This document shows, one piece after another, positions 10,585 through 23,689 of a stretch of 64,000 bases of DNA. The stretch's first letter is position 1, and each line of letters starts with the position of its first letter. The notes beneath the pieces were generated by a model. The model had not been told where the DNA came from and did no database searches. It saw only the letters and a program-made list of their open reading frames with translations. Origin of the DNA: Gammaproteobacteria bacterium (GTDB taxonomy: Bacteria; Pseudomonadota; Gammaproteobacteria; UBA4575); the NCBI GenBank assembly GCA_022824965.1, contig JAJDYY010000008.1:64284-128283 (forward strand). The letters run 5' to 3'. A program made the translations under genes and the position numbers.

Positions 10585-12009
10585 TCAACGCCCATAGGCA
10601 TCCTCGAAACGTATGATGTCGTCCTCGCCCAGGTACGCGCCGGACTGCACTTCAATCAGCTCAAGCGGCTCCGTGCCCGGGTTTTCCAGGCGGTGCCTGG
10701 TGCCTGCGGGTATATAGGTCGACTCGTTTTCACCCAGCTCGAACGTGTCCTCACCCCGGGTAATCTGTGCCTGTCCCTTGACCACCACCCAGTGTTCGGC
10801 CCGGTGACGGTGCATCTGCAAGGAGAGCGCCTGACCCGGATTGACCGTGATGCGCTTCACCTGGAAGCGGTCACCGACATCGACGGACTCGTATGCGCCC
10901 CAGGGCCGGTACACCTTGCGATGCACCTCGACTTCATCCCGCGCCTCGTCCTTGAGCCCGGCAACGATGTCCTTGACCTGCTGGGCCCGCTCGCGCGGGG
11001 CTACAAGGATGGCATCCGCAGTTTCTGCCACGACCAGATCCTCGGTACCCACCGCAGCCACCAGGCGGTGACTGGCATGGATGTAGCAGCCCTTGCAGTC
11101 CTCGGCAATGACATCTCCCGAGGTGGCGTTGCCGCCGGAATCCTTTTCAAACGAGTCCCACAAGGCGTGCCATGAACCGATGTCGCTCCAGTCACTGTCC
11201 AGGCGAACCACGGCGGCCTTGTCCGTTTTCTCCATGACCGCGTAATCCACCGAGATATTGGGGGCACGAGCAAAGGCCTCGGCATCCAGGTGGATGAAAT
11301 CAAAGTCTTGCCTGCGCCCCTCGTGGGCGGCCCTGCAGGCATCCAGAATGTCCGTGTGCAAACGCCGGATTTCCTGAACGTAGAGCTGTGCGGAAAACAG
11401 GAACATGCCGCTGTTCCACAGGTAGTCACCGCTTTCCAGGTACGCCTGCGCGGTCTCGCCATCCGGCTTTTCCACGAACTCTTCAATCTCATGCACCGTG
11501 TCGGGTCCGTCCTGGCCCGCTGTGCTGAACCGGATGTACCCGTAACCGGTTTCGGCATGACGCGGCAGCACCCCGAACGCCACCAGTTGCTTTTCAGCGG
11601 CCTGGCGGGCAGCGGTGAGGGCCTTTGCGAAATTTTCCAGGTCCTGCACGAGGTGATCGGCCGGCAGGATCAGCAGCTGGGCATCGGCATTTTGCTCCAG
11701 AGCATGCAGGGCCGCGATGGTGATGGCCGGGGCCGTGTTGCGTCCCTCGGGCTCCAGGATGATGGCCGGGTGTTCCAGTCCGGACAGTCGCAACTGTTCG
11801 GCGGCCATGAAGCGGTGCTCCTCATTGCAGATCACCAGCAGTTCGTCCGCATGCCCCAGCGCCTGCAGGCGCTCGACGGTGGACTGAAACAGGCTCTTGC
11901 CCTGCCTAAGGGGGATGAACTGTTTCGGATACAGCTTGCGCGAAAGCGGCCACAGGCGTGTGCCCGACCCCCCGGATAGTACGACCGGGATCAGTGGAAC
12001 CGTTGACAT
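10585..12009 (-). CDS. manC: Bifunctional mannose-1-phosphate guanylyltransferase / mannose-6-phosphate isomerase
   Basis: Makes GDP-mannose for surface polysaccharides. The N-terminal sugar nucleotidyltransferase starts with VVLSGGSGTRLWPLSRKLYP and contains FVEKPDGE; the C-terminal cupin isomerase domain, from about residue 345, has YRPWGAYESVDVG and the metal-binding QMHRHRAEHW. With 474 residues it is the full two-domain form (AlgA/ManC/CpsB type). No other GDP-mannose or polysaccharide gene is nearby; it sits alone between leuS and lnt, so what uses its product cannot be told from this window. Confidence 0.92.
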   Translation of the reverse strand: MSTVPLIPVVLSGGSGTRLWPLSRKLYPKQFIPLRQGKSLFQSTVERLQALGHADELLVICNEEHRFMAAEQLRLSGLEHPAIILEPEGRNTAPAITIAALHALEQNADAQLLILPADHLVQDLENFAKALTAARQAAEKQLVAFGVLPRHAETGYGYIRFSTAGQDGPDTVHEIEEFVEKPDGETAQAYLESGDYLWNSGMFLFSAQLYVQEIRRLHTDILDACRAAHEGRRQDFDFIHLDAEAFARAPNISVDYAVMEKTDKAAVVRLDSDWSDIGSWHALWDSFEKDSGGNATSGDVIAEDCKGCYIHASHRLVAAVGTEDLVVAETADAILVAPRERAQQVKDIVAGLKDEARDEVEVHRKVYRPWGAYESVDVGDRFQVKRITVNPGQALSLQMHRHRAEHWVVVKGQAQITRGEDTFELGENESTYIPAGTRHRLENPGTEPLELIEVQSGAYLGEDDIIRFEDAYGR

Positions 12010-12041
12010 GATAAGTTAAGTCCGATCGAGAGCCGTTGAAA

Positions 12042-13550
12042 TTAGTGCTTCACAGATCGCAGCGTATACCAGCGATGCAGGCAGATTATAAGGAAAATAC
12101 CTGACAGGATGGCGATAATCGCCGAATCTCCCCAGCGCGAGTACGGAGTGTGTCCGGTATAGGGCCGGATTTTCGCGCGCACGACCTCTTCCTCAAACTG
12201 GGCGGACTGTCCCACGATGGCGCCCCGGGGATCGATCACGGCCGAGATCCCCGTGCTGGTGGCACGCAGCAGGTACCGGCCCGTTTCGATCGCCCTGGAG
12301 CGTGCAATTTCCAGGTGCTGGTGGGGGGCCAGGGAATCTCCGAACCAGGCATCGTTGCTGACATTGACCAGGAACCTCGCCTCCGGCATGGCCTCGATCA
12401 CTTCGCTTCCGTAGACGATTTCATAACAGATGGAGGCTCCCACGTAATGTCCTTTCAGCCGCACCAGTGGCCGTCCTGCCCCACTGCTCATGTCGGACAT
12501 CGGAAGCACGATATGGTCCGCCAGGAACGATGCGATATTGCGTAACGGAATGTACTCCCCGAAGGGCACCAGGTGACGCTTGGCATAAAAGCTTTGCTCC
12601 TCGCCCAGGGTCATCACCGAGTTGTAGGTCCGGTCGGTGCCCGGGTCATGGGTGAACAGCCCGACCAGGAAGTCGACATTGTTCGCGGCTGAAATCTTTT
12701 CCAGCTCCGGGATGAAAGTATCCTTCACCGAGGCATAGTAGGCAGGGATGGCGGTTTCCGGCCAGATGATGATGTCGGCATCCTGGTGCGCCACGCTGAG
12801 CTGGTGGTACTTGCCCAGGATGTGGCGTTTCTGGGCGCGGTCCCACTTGAGTTCCTGGGGGATATTCGCCTGGATCAGGGCGACGCTGAGCGATTCCTTC
12901 TGCGGGGTGGTCCACTTGACCTGGCCTGCCGCCAGCGAGACTGCAATGACCGACACCAGCAAGGCCGCACTGCCCAGTCGCTGGCGAACCGACCCGAGCA
13001 GCAGGACCACCAACAGGCCACTGACCACCAGGGCGGCCCAGCTGGCCCCGAAGCTGCCGAGTACGGGCAAGATGCCCTGCAAAGGGCTTGCGTGATGCGC
13101 GTGCCCGACCAAAAGCCAGGGAAAGCCGGTGAAAATCCAGCCACGGACCCATTCAGACAGTACCCAGAGGGTGGCAAACGCGAGCACACCCCAGAGATCA
13201 GCACTACGCTCGCGGTACAGCCAGGAATACAGGCCTGCGGTCAGTGCTGGGAAAAGCGCAAGGAACAGCACCAGCAGGGCGACCAGGAAGGCACTGAGCA
13301 CCACCGGTGCATGGCCGAACTCGTGGATGCTGTTGTAGACCCACGAGACGCCGAACCCGAAAAAAAACAGCCCGAACACGTACCCGAGGGAAAAGGCATC
13401 CTTCCAGGGGCGATGGAGGATGAGTGCGTACAGGATGGCCGGACAGACCAGCGTCAGCCCCCACCAGCCAAACGGTGCGAACGCGCACACCAGCAGGGCT
13501 CCGACAGTCGCCGCGATCAGTGCCACCACTGGATAGGGAAGTTTGGACAT
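12042..13550 (-). CDS. lnt: Apolipoprotein N-acyltransferase
   Basis: Adds the third acyl chain to the N-terminal cysteine of lipoproteins in the inner membrane. Several membrane helices fill the first 200 residues; the nitrilase-like domain shows the catalytic Glu in IIWPETAIPAYY, the Lys in YAKRHLVPFGEYIPL and the Cys in GASICYEIVYG. A final helix lies near the C-terminus. Starting at MSKLPYPVV gives 502 residues, close to the family's 510; the upstream extension of 13 codons has no support. It follows corC, the conserved order corC-lnt. Confidence 0.95.
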   Translation of the reverse strand: MSKLPYPVVALIAATVGALLVCAFAPFGWWGLTLVCPAILYALILHRPWKDAFSLGYVFGLFFFGFGVSWVYNSIHEFGHAPVVLSAFLVALLVLFLALFPALTAGLYSWLYRERSADLWGVLAFATLWVLSEWVRGWIFTGFPWLLVGHAHHASPLQGILPVLGSFGASWAALVVSGLLVVLLLGSVRQRLGSAALLVSVIAVSLAAGQVKWTTPQKESLSVALIQANIPQELKWDRAQKRHILGKYHQLSVAHQDADIIIWPETAIPAYYASVKDTFIPELEKISAANNVDFLVGLFTHDPGTDRTYNSVMTLGEEQSFYAKRHLVPFGEYIPLRNIASFLADHIVLPMSDMSSGAGRPLVRLKGHYVGASICYEIVYGSEVIEAMPEARFLVNVSNDAWFGDSLAPHQHLEIARSRAIETGRYLLRATSTGISAVIDPRGAIVGQSAQFEEEVVRAKIRPYTGHTPYSRWGDSAIIAILSGIFLIICLHRWYTLRSVKH

Positions 13551-13610
13551 TTCGATCAGGGAAACTCGGCTAGCCGTCCCGCCAGGCAAACAAGGTGTGT
13601 GCCGACAGGA

Positions 13611-14459
13611 TTATGTACGTTCCGGGGTGTCCGAGACATTGAGGAGATGAAGTCGTCTACGGTCGGAACGCAGGACTTCCACGGTAAAGCGATCAAATTT
13701 TATTTTCTCACCTTTCTTGGGCAAGTGACCAAATTTGCTCAACACCAGACCTCCGAACGTCTCAAAATCCGTGTCGCTGTACTGGGTAGAAAAAAACTCG
13801 TTGAATTCCTCGATCGGCGTCAGCGCCTTCACGCCATACTGTCCTTGCGAGTGCTCGACGATATAACGGTCCTCGGCCGCATCATGTTCATCCGTGATAT
13901 CGCCGACAATCTGCTCCAGCACATCCTCGATCGTCACCAGTCCCGAAACCCCGCTGTACTCGTCCACGACGATGGCCATGTGGTTGCGGCCATCCTTGAA
14001 CTCATTGAGCAGCGTGTTGACTCTCTTGCTTTCAGGCACCACGACCGCAGGGCGCAATACATCCTCCAGGCTGAAATGGCTTTGCCGGCCGTCCATGAAG
14101 TAGCGCAACAGGTCCTTGGCCAGCAAAATCCCCAGCACCTCGTCACGGCTGTCGCCCACCACCGGGAAGCGGGAGTGTGCCGAGTCAATGATGGTAGGCA
14201 ACATGTCCTGCAGGCTGCTGCCCCCGCGCACCACGACCATTTGCGAGCGTGGAATCATGATGTTCTTTACCTGGATCTCGGATACCTGGATGGCACCTTC
14301 GATCATCTCGAGCATGTCGCTGTCGATGATGCCGCTGCTCCTGGACCGGTGCAGCAGCTGGATGATCTCGGCACGATCCGCCGGCGTTTTTTCAAAATGC
14401 TTTTTGAAAAAACCGGAAAAATTGAATCGCCGCGGGGTGGTGATGCTCGTGTCTGACAT
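13611..14459 (-). CDS. corC: CorC/HlyC-family CBS-domain protein (YbeX)
   Basis: Soluble protein of 282 residues linked to magnesium/cobalt efflux. A paired CBS module covers about residues 65-190 (VKNIMIPRSQMVVV ... YSGVSGLVTIEDVLEQIVGDI), followed by the CorC_HlyC C-terminal domain (about 205-280). No membrane domain is present, as in the short CorC form. It sits 6 bp downstream of ybeY and upstream of lnt in the conserved phoH-ybeY-corC-lnt set. Confidence 0.92.
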   Translation of the reverse strand: MSDTSITTPRRFNFSGFFKKHFEKTPADRAEIIQLLHRSRSSGIIDSDMLEMIEGAIQVSEIQVKNIMIPRSQMVVVRGGSSLQDMLPTIIDSAHSRFPVVGDSRDEVLGILLAKDLLRYFMDGRQSHFSLEDVLRPAVVVPESKRVNTLLNEFKDGRNHMAIVVDEYSGVSGLVTIEDVLEQIVGDITDEHDAAEDRYIVEHSQGQYGVKALTPIEEFNEFFSTQYSDTDFETFGGLVLSKFGHLPKKGEKIKFDRFTVEVLRSDRRRLHLLNVSDTPERT

Positions 14460-14465
14460 AACGGT

Positions 14466-14909
14466 TCAGTAGGGGTTCTGTACCCCCAGTTGACGCAGTA
14501 TCGAAATCTCCAGTGCTTCCATTTCCCTGGCCTCGTCCTCCTCCTCGTGAGCATAGCCCTGCAGGTGCAAAATACCATGGACCAGCAGGTGGGCCCAATG
14601 GGAATGCGCCTCCTTGCCCTGGCAGGTGGCCTCCTCCGCCACCACCGGCGCACAGATCACAACGTCGCCAAGAAACTGCAGGCCCGTCTCCTTGGGCGGT
14701 GAAGCCGGGAAAGACAACACATTGGTCGCCTTGTCCACCTTGCGGTAGCGGTGGTTCAAGGCCCGTGCCTCTTCCTCGTCCACGATGCGCAGACACGCAC
14801 TTGCATTGGTATCCTGCGAGCGGATCGCACCGGCCCATTTCCTGAAATCCGACTCGGCGGGTATGCTTCGGTCCCGGGTTGCAATCTGTACGTCTAGATG
14901 AATGGTCAC
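14466..14909 (-). CDS. ybeY: Endoribonuclease YbeY (16S rRNA 3'-end maturation)
   Basis: Single-strand endoribonuclease acting in rRNA maturation and ribosome quality control. The metal-binding motif of the UPF0054 family appears as HGILHLQGYAHEEE at about residues 113-126, with three histidines. NVLSFPAS is another family marker. The 147-residue length is typical. It lies 16 bp after the PhoH-like gene, and corC follows almost directly. Confidence 0.93.
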   Translation of the reverse strand: MTIHLDVQIATRDRSIPAESDFRKWAGAIRSQDTNASACLRIVDEEEARALNHRYRKVDKATNVLSFPASPPKETGLQFLGDVVICAPVVAEEATCQGKEAHSHWAHLLVHGILHLQGYAHEEEDEAREMEALEISILRQLGVQNPY

Positions 14910-14925
14910 GCCCAGGAAAGGTCAG

Positions 14926-15888
14926 TCAGTCCGCATCGTCGTCGTAGGCCCGGATGATTTTCTTGACCAGCGGGTGGCGCACGATGTCGCGGGCATCGAA
15001 ATTGCAAAAAGACACGCCTTCGGTATCTCCGAGGATGCGCTTTGCATGCTTGAGGCCGGACTCCTTGATGCTCGGCAGGTCAATCTGCGTGATGTCGCCC
15101 GTGACGATCGCCTTGGAGCCGAACCCGATGCGCGTCAGGAACATCTTCATCTGCTCGATGGTCGTGTTCTGCGCCTCGTCCAGGATGATGTAGGCGTCGT
15201 TCAGGGTGCGCCCGCGCATGTAGGCCAGCGGGGCGATTTCGATCACGTTCCTGTCGACCAGTTTGCTGACCCGCTCGTAACCCATCATTTCATACAGCGC
15301 ATCGTACATGGGCCGCAGGTACGGGTCGATCTTCTGTGCCAGATCGCCCGGCAGGAATCCCAGGCGCTCGCCGGCTTCCACCGCCGGTCTCACCAGGACC
15401 AGCTTGCGGGTCCGGTCATGCTCGAGTGCGGCCACCGCACAGGCCACGGCCAGGTAGGTTTTCCCCGTGCCGGCCGGGCCGATGCCAAACACCAGGTCAT
15501 TCTCTTCAATGAAGCGCACGTAGCGTTCCTGGTTCGCACCGCGCGGCTTGATGACGCTGCGCTTCGTGTAGACCGTGCGGGGTGCGGCCTTGATCTTCTG
15601 TTCCGCTATGTTCGCAAGCTCGGATTCCTGCAGGTGCAGGTGGATGTCCGAAGACGACAGGACCTGGCTTGCTGTCGAATCATACAGTTCCTTGAGAACC
15701 TCGACGGCGGCGTTGGTGGCCTTGGCCTCGCCGCTGATGGAAAAGGCATTGCCGCGGTTGGTGATCTCGACACCCAGTCTTTTCTCGAGTTGATGCAGGT
15801 GCCCGTTCAGTGGCCCGCACAGGTTGGCAAGACGCGGGTTATCGGCAGGTTCCAGGACGATGTTGACGGAATAGACTTCGGTTGCCAA
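14926..15888 (-). CDS. ybeZ: PhoH-like ATPase (YbeZ)
   Basis: P-loop ATPase that partners YbeY. Walker A is GPAGTGKT at residues 137-144, Walker B is [11 protein letters not shown] near residue 213, and an N-terminal KH-like segment precedes the ATPase domain. At 320 residues it is somewhat shorter than E. coli YbeZ but keeps the whole PhoH domain (about 115-318). It lies 14 bp from the end of miaB, in the standard order miaB-ybeZ-ybeY. Confidence 0.93.
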   Translation of the reverse strand: MATEVYSVNIVLEPADNPRLANLCGPLNGHLHQLEKRLGVEITNRGNAFSISGEAKATNAAVEVLKELYDSTASQVLSSSDIHLHLQESELANIAEQKIKAAPRTVYTKRSVIKPRGANQERYVRFIEENDLVFGIGPAGTGKTYLAVACAVAALEHDRTRKLVLVRPAVEAGERLGFLPGDLAQKIDPYLRPMYDALYEMMGYERVSKLVDRNVIEIAPLAYMRGRTLNDAYIILDEAQNTTIEQMKMFLTRIGFGSKAIVTGDITQIDLPSIKESGLKHAKRILGDTEGVSFCNFDARDIVRHPLVKKIIRAYDDDAD

Positions 15889-15902
15889 AAGTTCAGTTTC
15901 CT

Positions 15903-17237
15903 CTACGACAGGGTTTCATGATAAATGCCCCGCAATGAATTAGGAAATGCATCCGTAATCCCGACGCGCACAAACTTCCCGATGACCGGTTCGGGGGCTG
16001 CGAAATTGACCACGCGGTTGTTCTCGGTTCGCCCGGAAACCTCGAGTTTCGATTTCTTCGAATACCCCTCGACCAGGACCGTCTGCTCCTGGCCCAGCAT
16101 GGCCTTCGCGTAGGCCATGGCTTGGGAGCTGATCGCATCCTGCAGGCACTGCAGCCTGCGTTTTTTCACCTCCAGGGGGACGTCATCTTCCAGGGAGGCG
16201 GCGGGGGTGCCGGGCCTGCGGCTGTAGATGAAGCTGTAGGACTGGTCGAACCCGACCTCTTCCACGAGCCTCATGGTGCACTCGAAATCCTGCTCCGTCT
16301 CGCCCGGGAAGCCGACAATGAAATCCGAGGAGATGCTGATGTCCGGCCGGTGCTTTCGCAGTTTCCGGATGATGGAGCGGTACTCCAGGGCCGTGTAGCC
16401 GCGCTTCATGGCGGCCAGGATGCGGTCCGAGCCACTTTGTACCGGCAGGTGGACGTGGTTCACCAGTTCCGGAATCTCGGCGTAAGCGTCGATCAGATTA
16501 TCTGAAAATTCAATGGGATGCGAGCTTGTGTAACGAATTCGCTTGATGTTTTCGAGGCGGCTCACGTAGTAGAGCAGCAGGGAAAAATCGACGATGTCCC
16601 CGTTCTCGTCCTGCCCCCTGTAGCCGTTGACGTTTTGCCCCAGCAAGGTGACTTCCCGGGCGCCCTGGCGGGCCAGCATGCGGATCTCGTCCAGCACATC
16701 CTGCAGGGGACGGCTGAACTCCTCGCCCCGGGTGTAGGGCACGACACAGTAGCTGCAGTACTTGCTGCAGCCCTCCATGATCGAAACGAATGCCGTGGGT
16801 CCCTTGTGCTGCGGTTCGGGCAGGCGATCGAATTTTTCCATCTCCGGAAAGGTGACATCCACCACGGTCTTCTTTTCCTTTTCTGCCTGCTCCAGCAGGT
16901 CCGGCAAGCGGTGCAGCGTCTGTGGACCGAACACAACATCGACATGCCTCGCACGTGCCGCCAGGGCATCCCCTTCCTGGCTCGCGACACAACCGCCCAC
17001 GCCGATCAAAAGATCCGGATTTTTGTCCTTCAGGGGCAGCCACTGGCCCAGCTGGGAAAATACCTTCTCCTGCGCCTTCTCACGGATGGAACAGGTGTTC
17101 AGCAACAGGACGTCGGCCTGCGAGGCATCGGTGGCCACCTCGTAGCCATGGGAATCGTGCAGGACATCCAGCATCCTCGACGAATCATATTCGTTCATCT
17201 GGCAGCCCTGGGTTTTGACGAATACCTTTTTCGACAT
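15903..17237 (-). CDS. miaB: tRNA-2-methylthio-N6-dimethylallyladenosine synthase MiaB
   Basis: Radical-SAM methylthiotransferase that modifies adenosine 37 of tRNAs. The three cysteines of the auxiliary 4Fe-4S cluster are in [22 protein letters not shown] and [11 protein letters not shown]; the radical-SAM triad is [13 protein letters not shown] domain ends the protein ([14 protein letters not shown] start near residue 375). Starting at [13 protein letters not shown] gives 444 residues; the 15 codons upstream look non-coding. Confidence 0.96.
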   Translation of the reverse strand: MSKKVFVKTQGCQMNEYDSSRMLDVLHDSHGYEVATDASQADVLLLNTCSIREKAQEKVFSQLGQWLPLKDKNPDLLIGVGGCVASQEGDALAARARHVDVVFGPQTLHRLPDLLEQAEKEKKTVVDVTFPEMEKFDRLPEPQHKGPTAFVSIMEGCSKYCSYCVVPYTRGEEFSRPLQDVLDEIRMLARQGAREVTLLGQNVNGYRGQDENGDIVDFSLLLYYVSRLENIKRIRYTSSHPIEFSDNLIDAYAEIPELVNHVHLPVQSGSDRILAAMKRGYTALEYRSIIRKLRKHRPDISISSDFIVGFPGETEQDFECTMRLVEEVGFDQSYSFIYSRRPGTPAASLEDDVPLEVKKRRLQCLQDAISSQAMAYAKAMLGQEQTVLVEGYSKKSKLEVSGRTENNRVVNFAAPEPVIGKFVRVGITDAFPNSLRGIYHETLS

Positions 17238-17351
17238 CGAATCAATCCTGGTTTCTACACCGTCAGACACGCAGCGGCGCATCCCTGCGCACGGTGCATC
17301 GAACCGGGAGGGTTCCGGGCATGGCCTTTTTTCGGGGCAAGGGACAATGCG

Positions 17352-17792
17352 TCAGAAAGGGATGTCGTCGTCAAAATCGTCAGAGGAAGAACTCGGAGCG
17401 GTTTGTGCAGGCTCCATGCCCGAAGGAGGCCCATCCTGCATCGAGGTCGAACTTCCTTTTCCACCCAGCATCTGCATGTTGTTGGCGACGATTTCGGTCG
17501 AGTAACGGTCGTTGCCGCTCTGGTCCTGCCACTTGCGCGTCTGCAGCCGTCCTTCCACGTAGACCTGCGAGCCTTTTCTCAGGTATTCGCCGGCAATTTC
17601 AGCCAGCCGGTGAAACAGTACCACGCGATGCCACTCGGTCTTCTCGACCTTCTCGCCTGAATTCCTGTCATTCCAGGAGTCCGTCGTGGCCACGCTGATA
17701 TTGCATACCGCTTTGCCGCTGGGCATGTATTTCACCTCGGGGTCCTGCCCAAGGTGACCGATCAGTATCGCTTTGTTGATGCCTCTTGCCAT
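17352..17792 (-). CDS. ssb: Single-stranded DNA-binding protein
   Basis: Coats single-stranded DNA and recruits repair and replication partners. An OB fold covers about residues 1-110 ([19 protein letters not shown] at the start, EWHRVVLF within). A flexible linker follows, ending with the acidic tip DDDIPF that binds partner proteins. From this ATG the protein has 146 residues; an upstream in-frame start adds 11 residues not seen in the family. It is divergent from uvrA, as in E. coli. Confidence 0.95.
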   Translation of the reverse strand: MARGINKAILIGHLGQDPEVKYMPSGKAVCNISVATTDSWNDRNSGEKVEKTEWHRVVLFHRLAEIAGEYLRKGSQVYVEGRLQTRKWQDQSGNDRYSTEIVANNMQMLGGKGSSTSMQDGPPSGMEPAQTAPSSSSDDFDDDIPF

Positions 17793-17904
17793 TGATTGTC
17801 CCTGCTGTTTGGGTAAGGACGCCATTTTACGGAATTATGGGACAGAACACACGGACTGCATCGACCCCCGCCCCCCATGCACAGCAATTCGTGAAGGCCC
17901 GGGC

Positions 17905-17935
17905 TTGGCACCGCGGGTGGCGAAAGACGTATACT
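17905..17935 (+). promoter_or_regulatory. Candidate uvrA promoter
   Basis: TTGGCA and TATACT are separated by 19 bp, longer than ideal, about 30 bp before the uvrA ATG. I looked through the 172-bp ssb-uvrA spacer for a LexA box of the CTG-N10-CAG type and found none. Confidence 0.4.
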
Positions 17936-17964
17936 AGTTTGATTGCCCAAGCAAAATTGAACAG

Positions 17965-20817
<2,853 letters not shown>

Positions 20818-20823
20818 TCTCCT

Positions 20824-21564
20824 TCAGGGCCCGTTGTCAAAATCCACCAGGTCTCCCACCTTGAGGTCCAGCCTCGCAGCGGCCGACCCGTCGCGCACGG
20901 CCACTTCGACCAGCTGACTGGAATTGTCGTACCAGAACCCCTCCCCCGGTGCCACGCAGTGAAAAGCCGGCGCATACTGAAACTCCTCTCCATGAATTTT
21001 CAAAACGCGGTTTTTGTCGGACGGCCGGTAGCGGATCCCGGTCAGCCCGTTGCCAAAGTGATCGATGTATACGACTTCATGAAGATCATCGGGCCAATGC
21101 ATGCCCGCCAGGGTGTCTGCAGGCACAGGTTCGAGCCTGGGGGTCGCCCCTGAAACGATCTGTGCAGCCGTCGGCGCAAAGATATCGCGCCCGTGAAAGG
21201 TGTTCGATGCGGGCTCGGCGGACAACACGATCTCGTACCAGCGGGTCTCGGACAACTTTCTCGATACGATCGAGAACAGGCCATTGTCCGGTCCCGTGAA
21301 CGTATAGCCATCCCCTTCGAGGACGATCGGCCTGCGGTCAGATCCCACGCCGGGGTCGACTACGCCGACGATCACGGACTCCCTGGGGATGTACTCCAGG
21401 AGGCTTGCCAGCAGGTAGGCCGAGGCACTGGGGTTGAATGCAGGCAGGTCATGGATGAGATCGATGACCCGGGCTTCGGGTGCATGTGTGTAAATTGCAG
21501 ATTTGAGCTGGCCTACATAAGCCCCGGAGATTCCGTAGTCGGTGGCGAGTACGATCGGCCTCAT
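20824..21564 (-). CDS. SAM-hydroxide adenosyltransferase family protein (DUF62)
   Basis: Homologue of the fluorinase/chlorinase fold that in most bacteria hydrolyses S-adenosylmethionine to adenosine and methionine. Family features: an N-terminal LATDYG with the aspartate that holds the ribose, VVDPGVGSDRRPIVLEG, FTGPDNGLF, and the C-terminal barrel with YIDHFGN. There are 246 residues, normal for the family. No halogenation genes are nearby, so hydrolysis is the likelier activity. It is the last minus-strand gene after the alpha operon, 85 bp from rplQ. Confidence 0.85.
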   Translation of the reverse strand: MRPIVLATDYGISGAYVGQLKSAIYTHAPEARVIDLIHDLPAFNPSASAYLLASLLEYIPRESVIVGVVDPGVGSDRRPIVLEGDGYTFTGPDNGLFSIVSRKLSETRWYEIVLSAEPASNTFHGRDIFAPTAAQIVSGATPRLEPVPADTLAGMHWPDDLHEVVYIDHFGNGLTGIRYRPSDKNRVLKIHGEEFQYAPAFHCVAPGEGFWYDNSSQLVEVAVRDGSAAARLDLKVGDLVDFDNGP

Positions 21565-21607
21565 GGCAGACAGGAACCCGGGAGATCTTTCCTGGCGCAG
21601 CGATTGA

Positions 21608-21624
21608 GCCGGACTTCATCCGGC
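21608..21624 (-). terminator. Hairpin after rplQ, weak terminator candidate
   Basis: A six-base stem (GCCGGA/TCCGGC) with a five-base loop lies about 25 bp past the rplQ stop codon. No T run follows on the minus strand, so it could be a processing or Rho-linked 3' end, or chance. Confidence 0.3.
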
Positions 21625-21649
21625 GCGCATGCCTTGAGGGTGCGGTCGA

Positions 21650-22021
21650 CTACTCTTCCTCGCTGGGCCGGTCGACCAGTTCCACCAATGCCATGGGGGC
21701 ATTGTCACCGCGGCGAAAGCCGCATTTCAGAATTCGCAGGTAGCCGCCCGGGCGCGTCTTGTATCGGGGTCCAAGCTCGGAAAAGAGCTTGCCCACGCTG
21801 GCCTTGTCGCGCAGCTTCGAGAACGCCTGGCGTCGTCGGGCAACGCTGTCTTCCTTGGCGAGCGTGATCAGCGGTTCGGCATAGCGGCGCAGTTCCTTGG
21901 CCTTGGGCAGGGTGGTGCGGATCACTTCGTGCGAAAACAGCGAAGTGGCCATGTTGCTCATCATCGCCTTGCGATGCGGGCTGTTTCGGTTTAACCGACG
22001 TCCTGACTGGCGGTGCCTCAT
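21650..22021 (-). CDS. rplQ: 50S ribosomal protein L17
   Basis: Large-subunit protein near the peptide exit. It opens with the family hallmark [20 protein letters not shown] and has 123 residues with a short acidic tail. It is the last gene of the alpha block, 21 bp after rpoA. Confidence 0.97.
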   Translation of the reverse strand: MRHRQSGRRLNRNSPHRKAMMSNMATSLFSHEVIRTTLPKAKELRRYAEPLITLAKEDSVARRRQAFSKLRDKASVGKLFSELGPRYKTRPGGYLRILKCGFRRGDNAPMALVELVDRPSEEE

Positions 22022-22042
22022 ACTCTTTCCCGGTTAATGCAT

Positions 22043-23032
22043 TCAGACGAGAACCTTGCGGTCTTCCCGCAGGTTGGCCGGTGGCCAGTTTTCCAGGCGC
22101 ATCCCCAGCGACAGGCCATGGGTACCCAGTACGTCCTTGATTTCCGTCAGGGATTTCTTGCCCAGGTTGGGGGTTTTCAGCAACTCCACCTCCGTGCGCT
22201 GGATCAGATCGCCGATATAGTAGATTTTCTCCGCCTTCAGGCAGTTGGCGGAACGCACGGTCAGCTCCAGGTCGTCCACGGGACGCACCAGGATGGGATC
22301 GATTTCGGGCTCGGCCTCGTCGGGCTCGACCTGCTCATCGCCCTGCAGGTCCACGAACACGGACAGCTGCTGTTGCAGCACGCCCGCCGCCTTGCGGATG
22401 GTCTCTTCCGGGTTGACGGTTCCGTTCGTCTCCAGGTCGAAGATCAGCTTGTCCAGGTCCGTGCGCTGTTCCACGCGCGCGCTTTCAACGGAATAGGCCA
22501 CCCGGCGTACCGGGCTGAAACTCGCATCCAGCAGCAGGGAACCGATCGCACGATCTTCATCATTGCGCCGTTGTGCTGCAGGCTGGTAGCCGCGGCCCTT
22601 GGCGACTTTCAGGGTCATGTTCAACGATCCCCGCTCCGTCAGGTGGGCAATGACATGGTCCTTGTTCATGATCTCCACGTCGTGGTCCACCTCGATGTCC
22701 CCGGCCGTCGCAACGCCAGGCCCCTCCATGTTCAGGCTGAGGGTGGCTTCCGATCGCTCGTGCATGACGACCGCGATGCCCTTCAGGTTCAGCAGGATGT
22801 CGACGACATCCTCCTGCACGCCCTCGATCGCCGTGTACTCGTGCAAAACGCCATCGATCTGCACCTCCACCACGGCACATCCCGGGATGGATGACAGCAG
22901 GATTCGCCTCAATGCATTGCCAAGCGTATGTCCGAAACCACGGTCCAGCGGCTCCAGCACGACTTTAGCGCGACATTCATCGACCAGATGGACATCAACC
23001 ACTCTTGGCTTCAGTAACTCATTTGCACCCAT
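22043..23032 (-). CDS. rpoA: RNA polymerase alpha subunit
   Basis: 329 residues. The N-terminal dimerisation and assembly domain spans about 1-235 (with [17 protein letters not shown]), and the C-terminal domain that contacts UP elements and activators spans about 250-325, including [17 protein letters not shown], where the conserved DNA-contacting arginine sits. It lies between rpsD and rplQ, as expected. Confidence 0.98.
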   Translation of the reverse strand: MGANELLKPRVVDVHLVDECRAKVVLEPLDRGFGHTLGNALRRILLSSIPGCAVVEVQIDGVLHEYTAIEGVQEDVVDILLNLKGIAVVMHERSEATLSLNMEGPGVATAGDIEVDHDVEIMNKDHVIAHLTERGSLNMTLKVAKGRGYQPAAQRRNDEDRAIGSLLLDASFSPVRRVAYSVESARVEQRTDLDKLIFDLETNGTVNPEETIRKAAGVLQQQLSVFVDLQGDEQVEPDEAEPEIDPILVRPVDDLELTVRSANCLKAEKIYYIGDLIQRTEVELLKTPNLGKKSLTEIKDVLGTHGLSLGMRLENWPPANLREDRKVLV

Positions 23033-23056
23033 TTATGCTAACCCCTTAAATTCTCG

Positions 23057-23677
23057 TTACTTGGAATACAGCTCAACCACAAGCGACTCGTTGATATCCG
23101 GCGGTAAATCATCACGCTCCGGAATGGATTTGAACTTGCCCTGCATCTTCTTGATATCGACATCCACCCAGTCAGGCAGGCCGATCTGTTCCGCTGCATT
23201 CAGTGCATCCTTGATCCGTAATTGTTTCGTGGACTTTTCGCGCACCGAAATCACGTCCTCCGGAGACACGTGATAGGAAGGGATATTCACCGTCACCCCG
23301 TTCACCTCGATGGCCTTGTGGCTGACGAGTTGCCGGCACTCGGCACGCGTAACCCCGAAACCCATCCGGTAGACGACGTTGTCCAGCCGGCATTCGAGAA
23401 TCTTCAACAGGTTTTCACCGGTCGATCCCTTGAGGCGCGATGCCCGCTTGTAATAGTTCCTGAACTGGCGCTCAAGCACCCCGTAGATGCGGCGCAGTTT
23501 CTGCTTCTCACGCAATTGCATCCCGTAGTTGGATATCCGGCCCCGCTTGTCGCCGTGCTGGCCGGGCAGCTTGTCAATCTTGCATTTTGAATCGAGCGGT
23601 CGGGCGCGACTCTTCAACATGAGGTCCGCGCCTTCGCGGCGGCTGATCTTGCATTTGGGTCCTAGGTAACGTGCCAT
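23057..23677 (-). CDS. rpsD: 30S ribosomal protein S4
   Basis: Primary 16S rRNA binder, 206 residues, with the S4 RNA-binding fold at about 96-160 ([20 protein letters not shown]). In enterics it also represses translation of this operon; whether that occurs here is not shown by the sequence. It sits between rpsK and rpoA. Confidence 0.98.
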   Translation of the reverse strand: MARYLGPKCKISRREGADLMLKSRARPLDSKCKIDKLPGQHGDKRGRISNYGMQLREKQKLRRIYGVLERQFRNYYKRASRLKGSTGENLLKILECRLDNVVYRMGFGVTRAECRQLVSHKAIEVNGVTVNIPSYHVSPEDVISVREKSTKQLRIKDALNAAEQIGLPDWVDVDIKKMQGKFKSIPERDDLPPDINESLVVELYSK

Positions 23678-23689
23678 CTTAACCCTGCC

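Noticed and set aside
12786..14456. Plus-strand open frame of 556 codons across lnt and corC
   Set aside because: Antisense to two well-supported genes, low-complexity composition rich in His, Gln and Arg, no family features.
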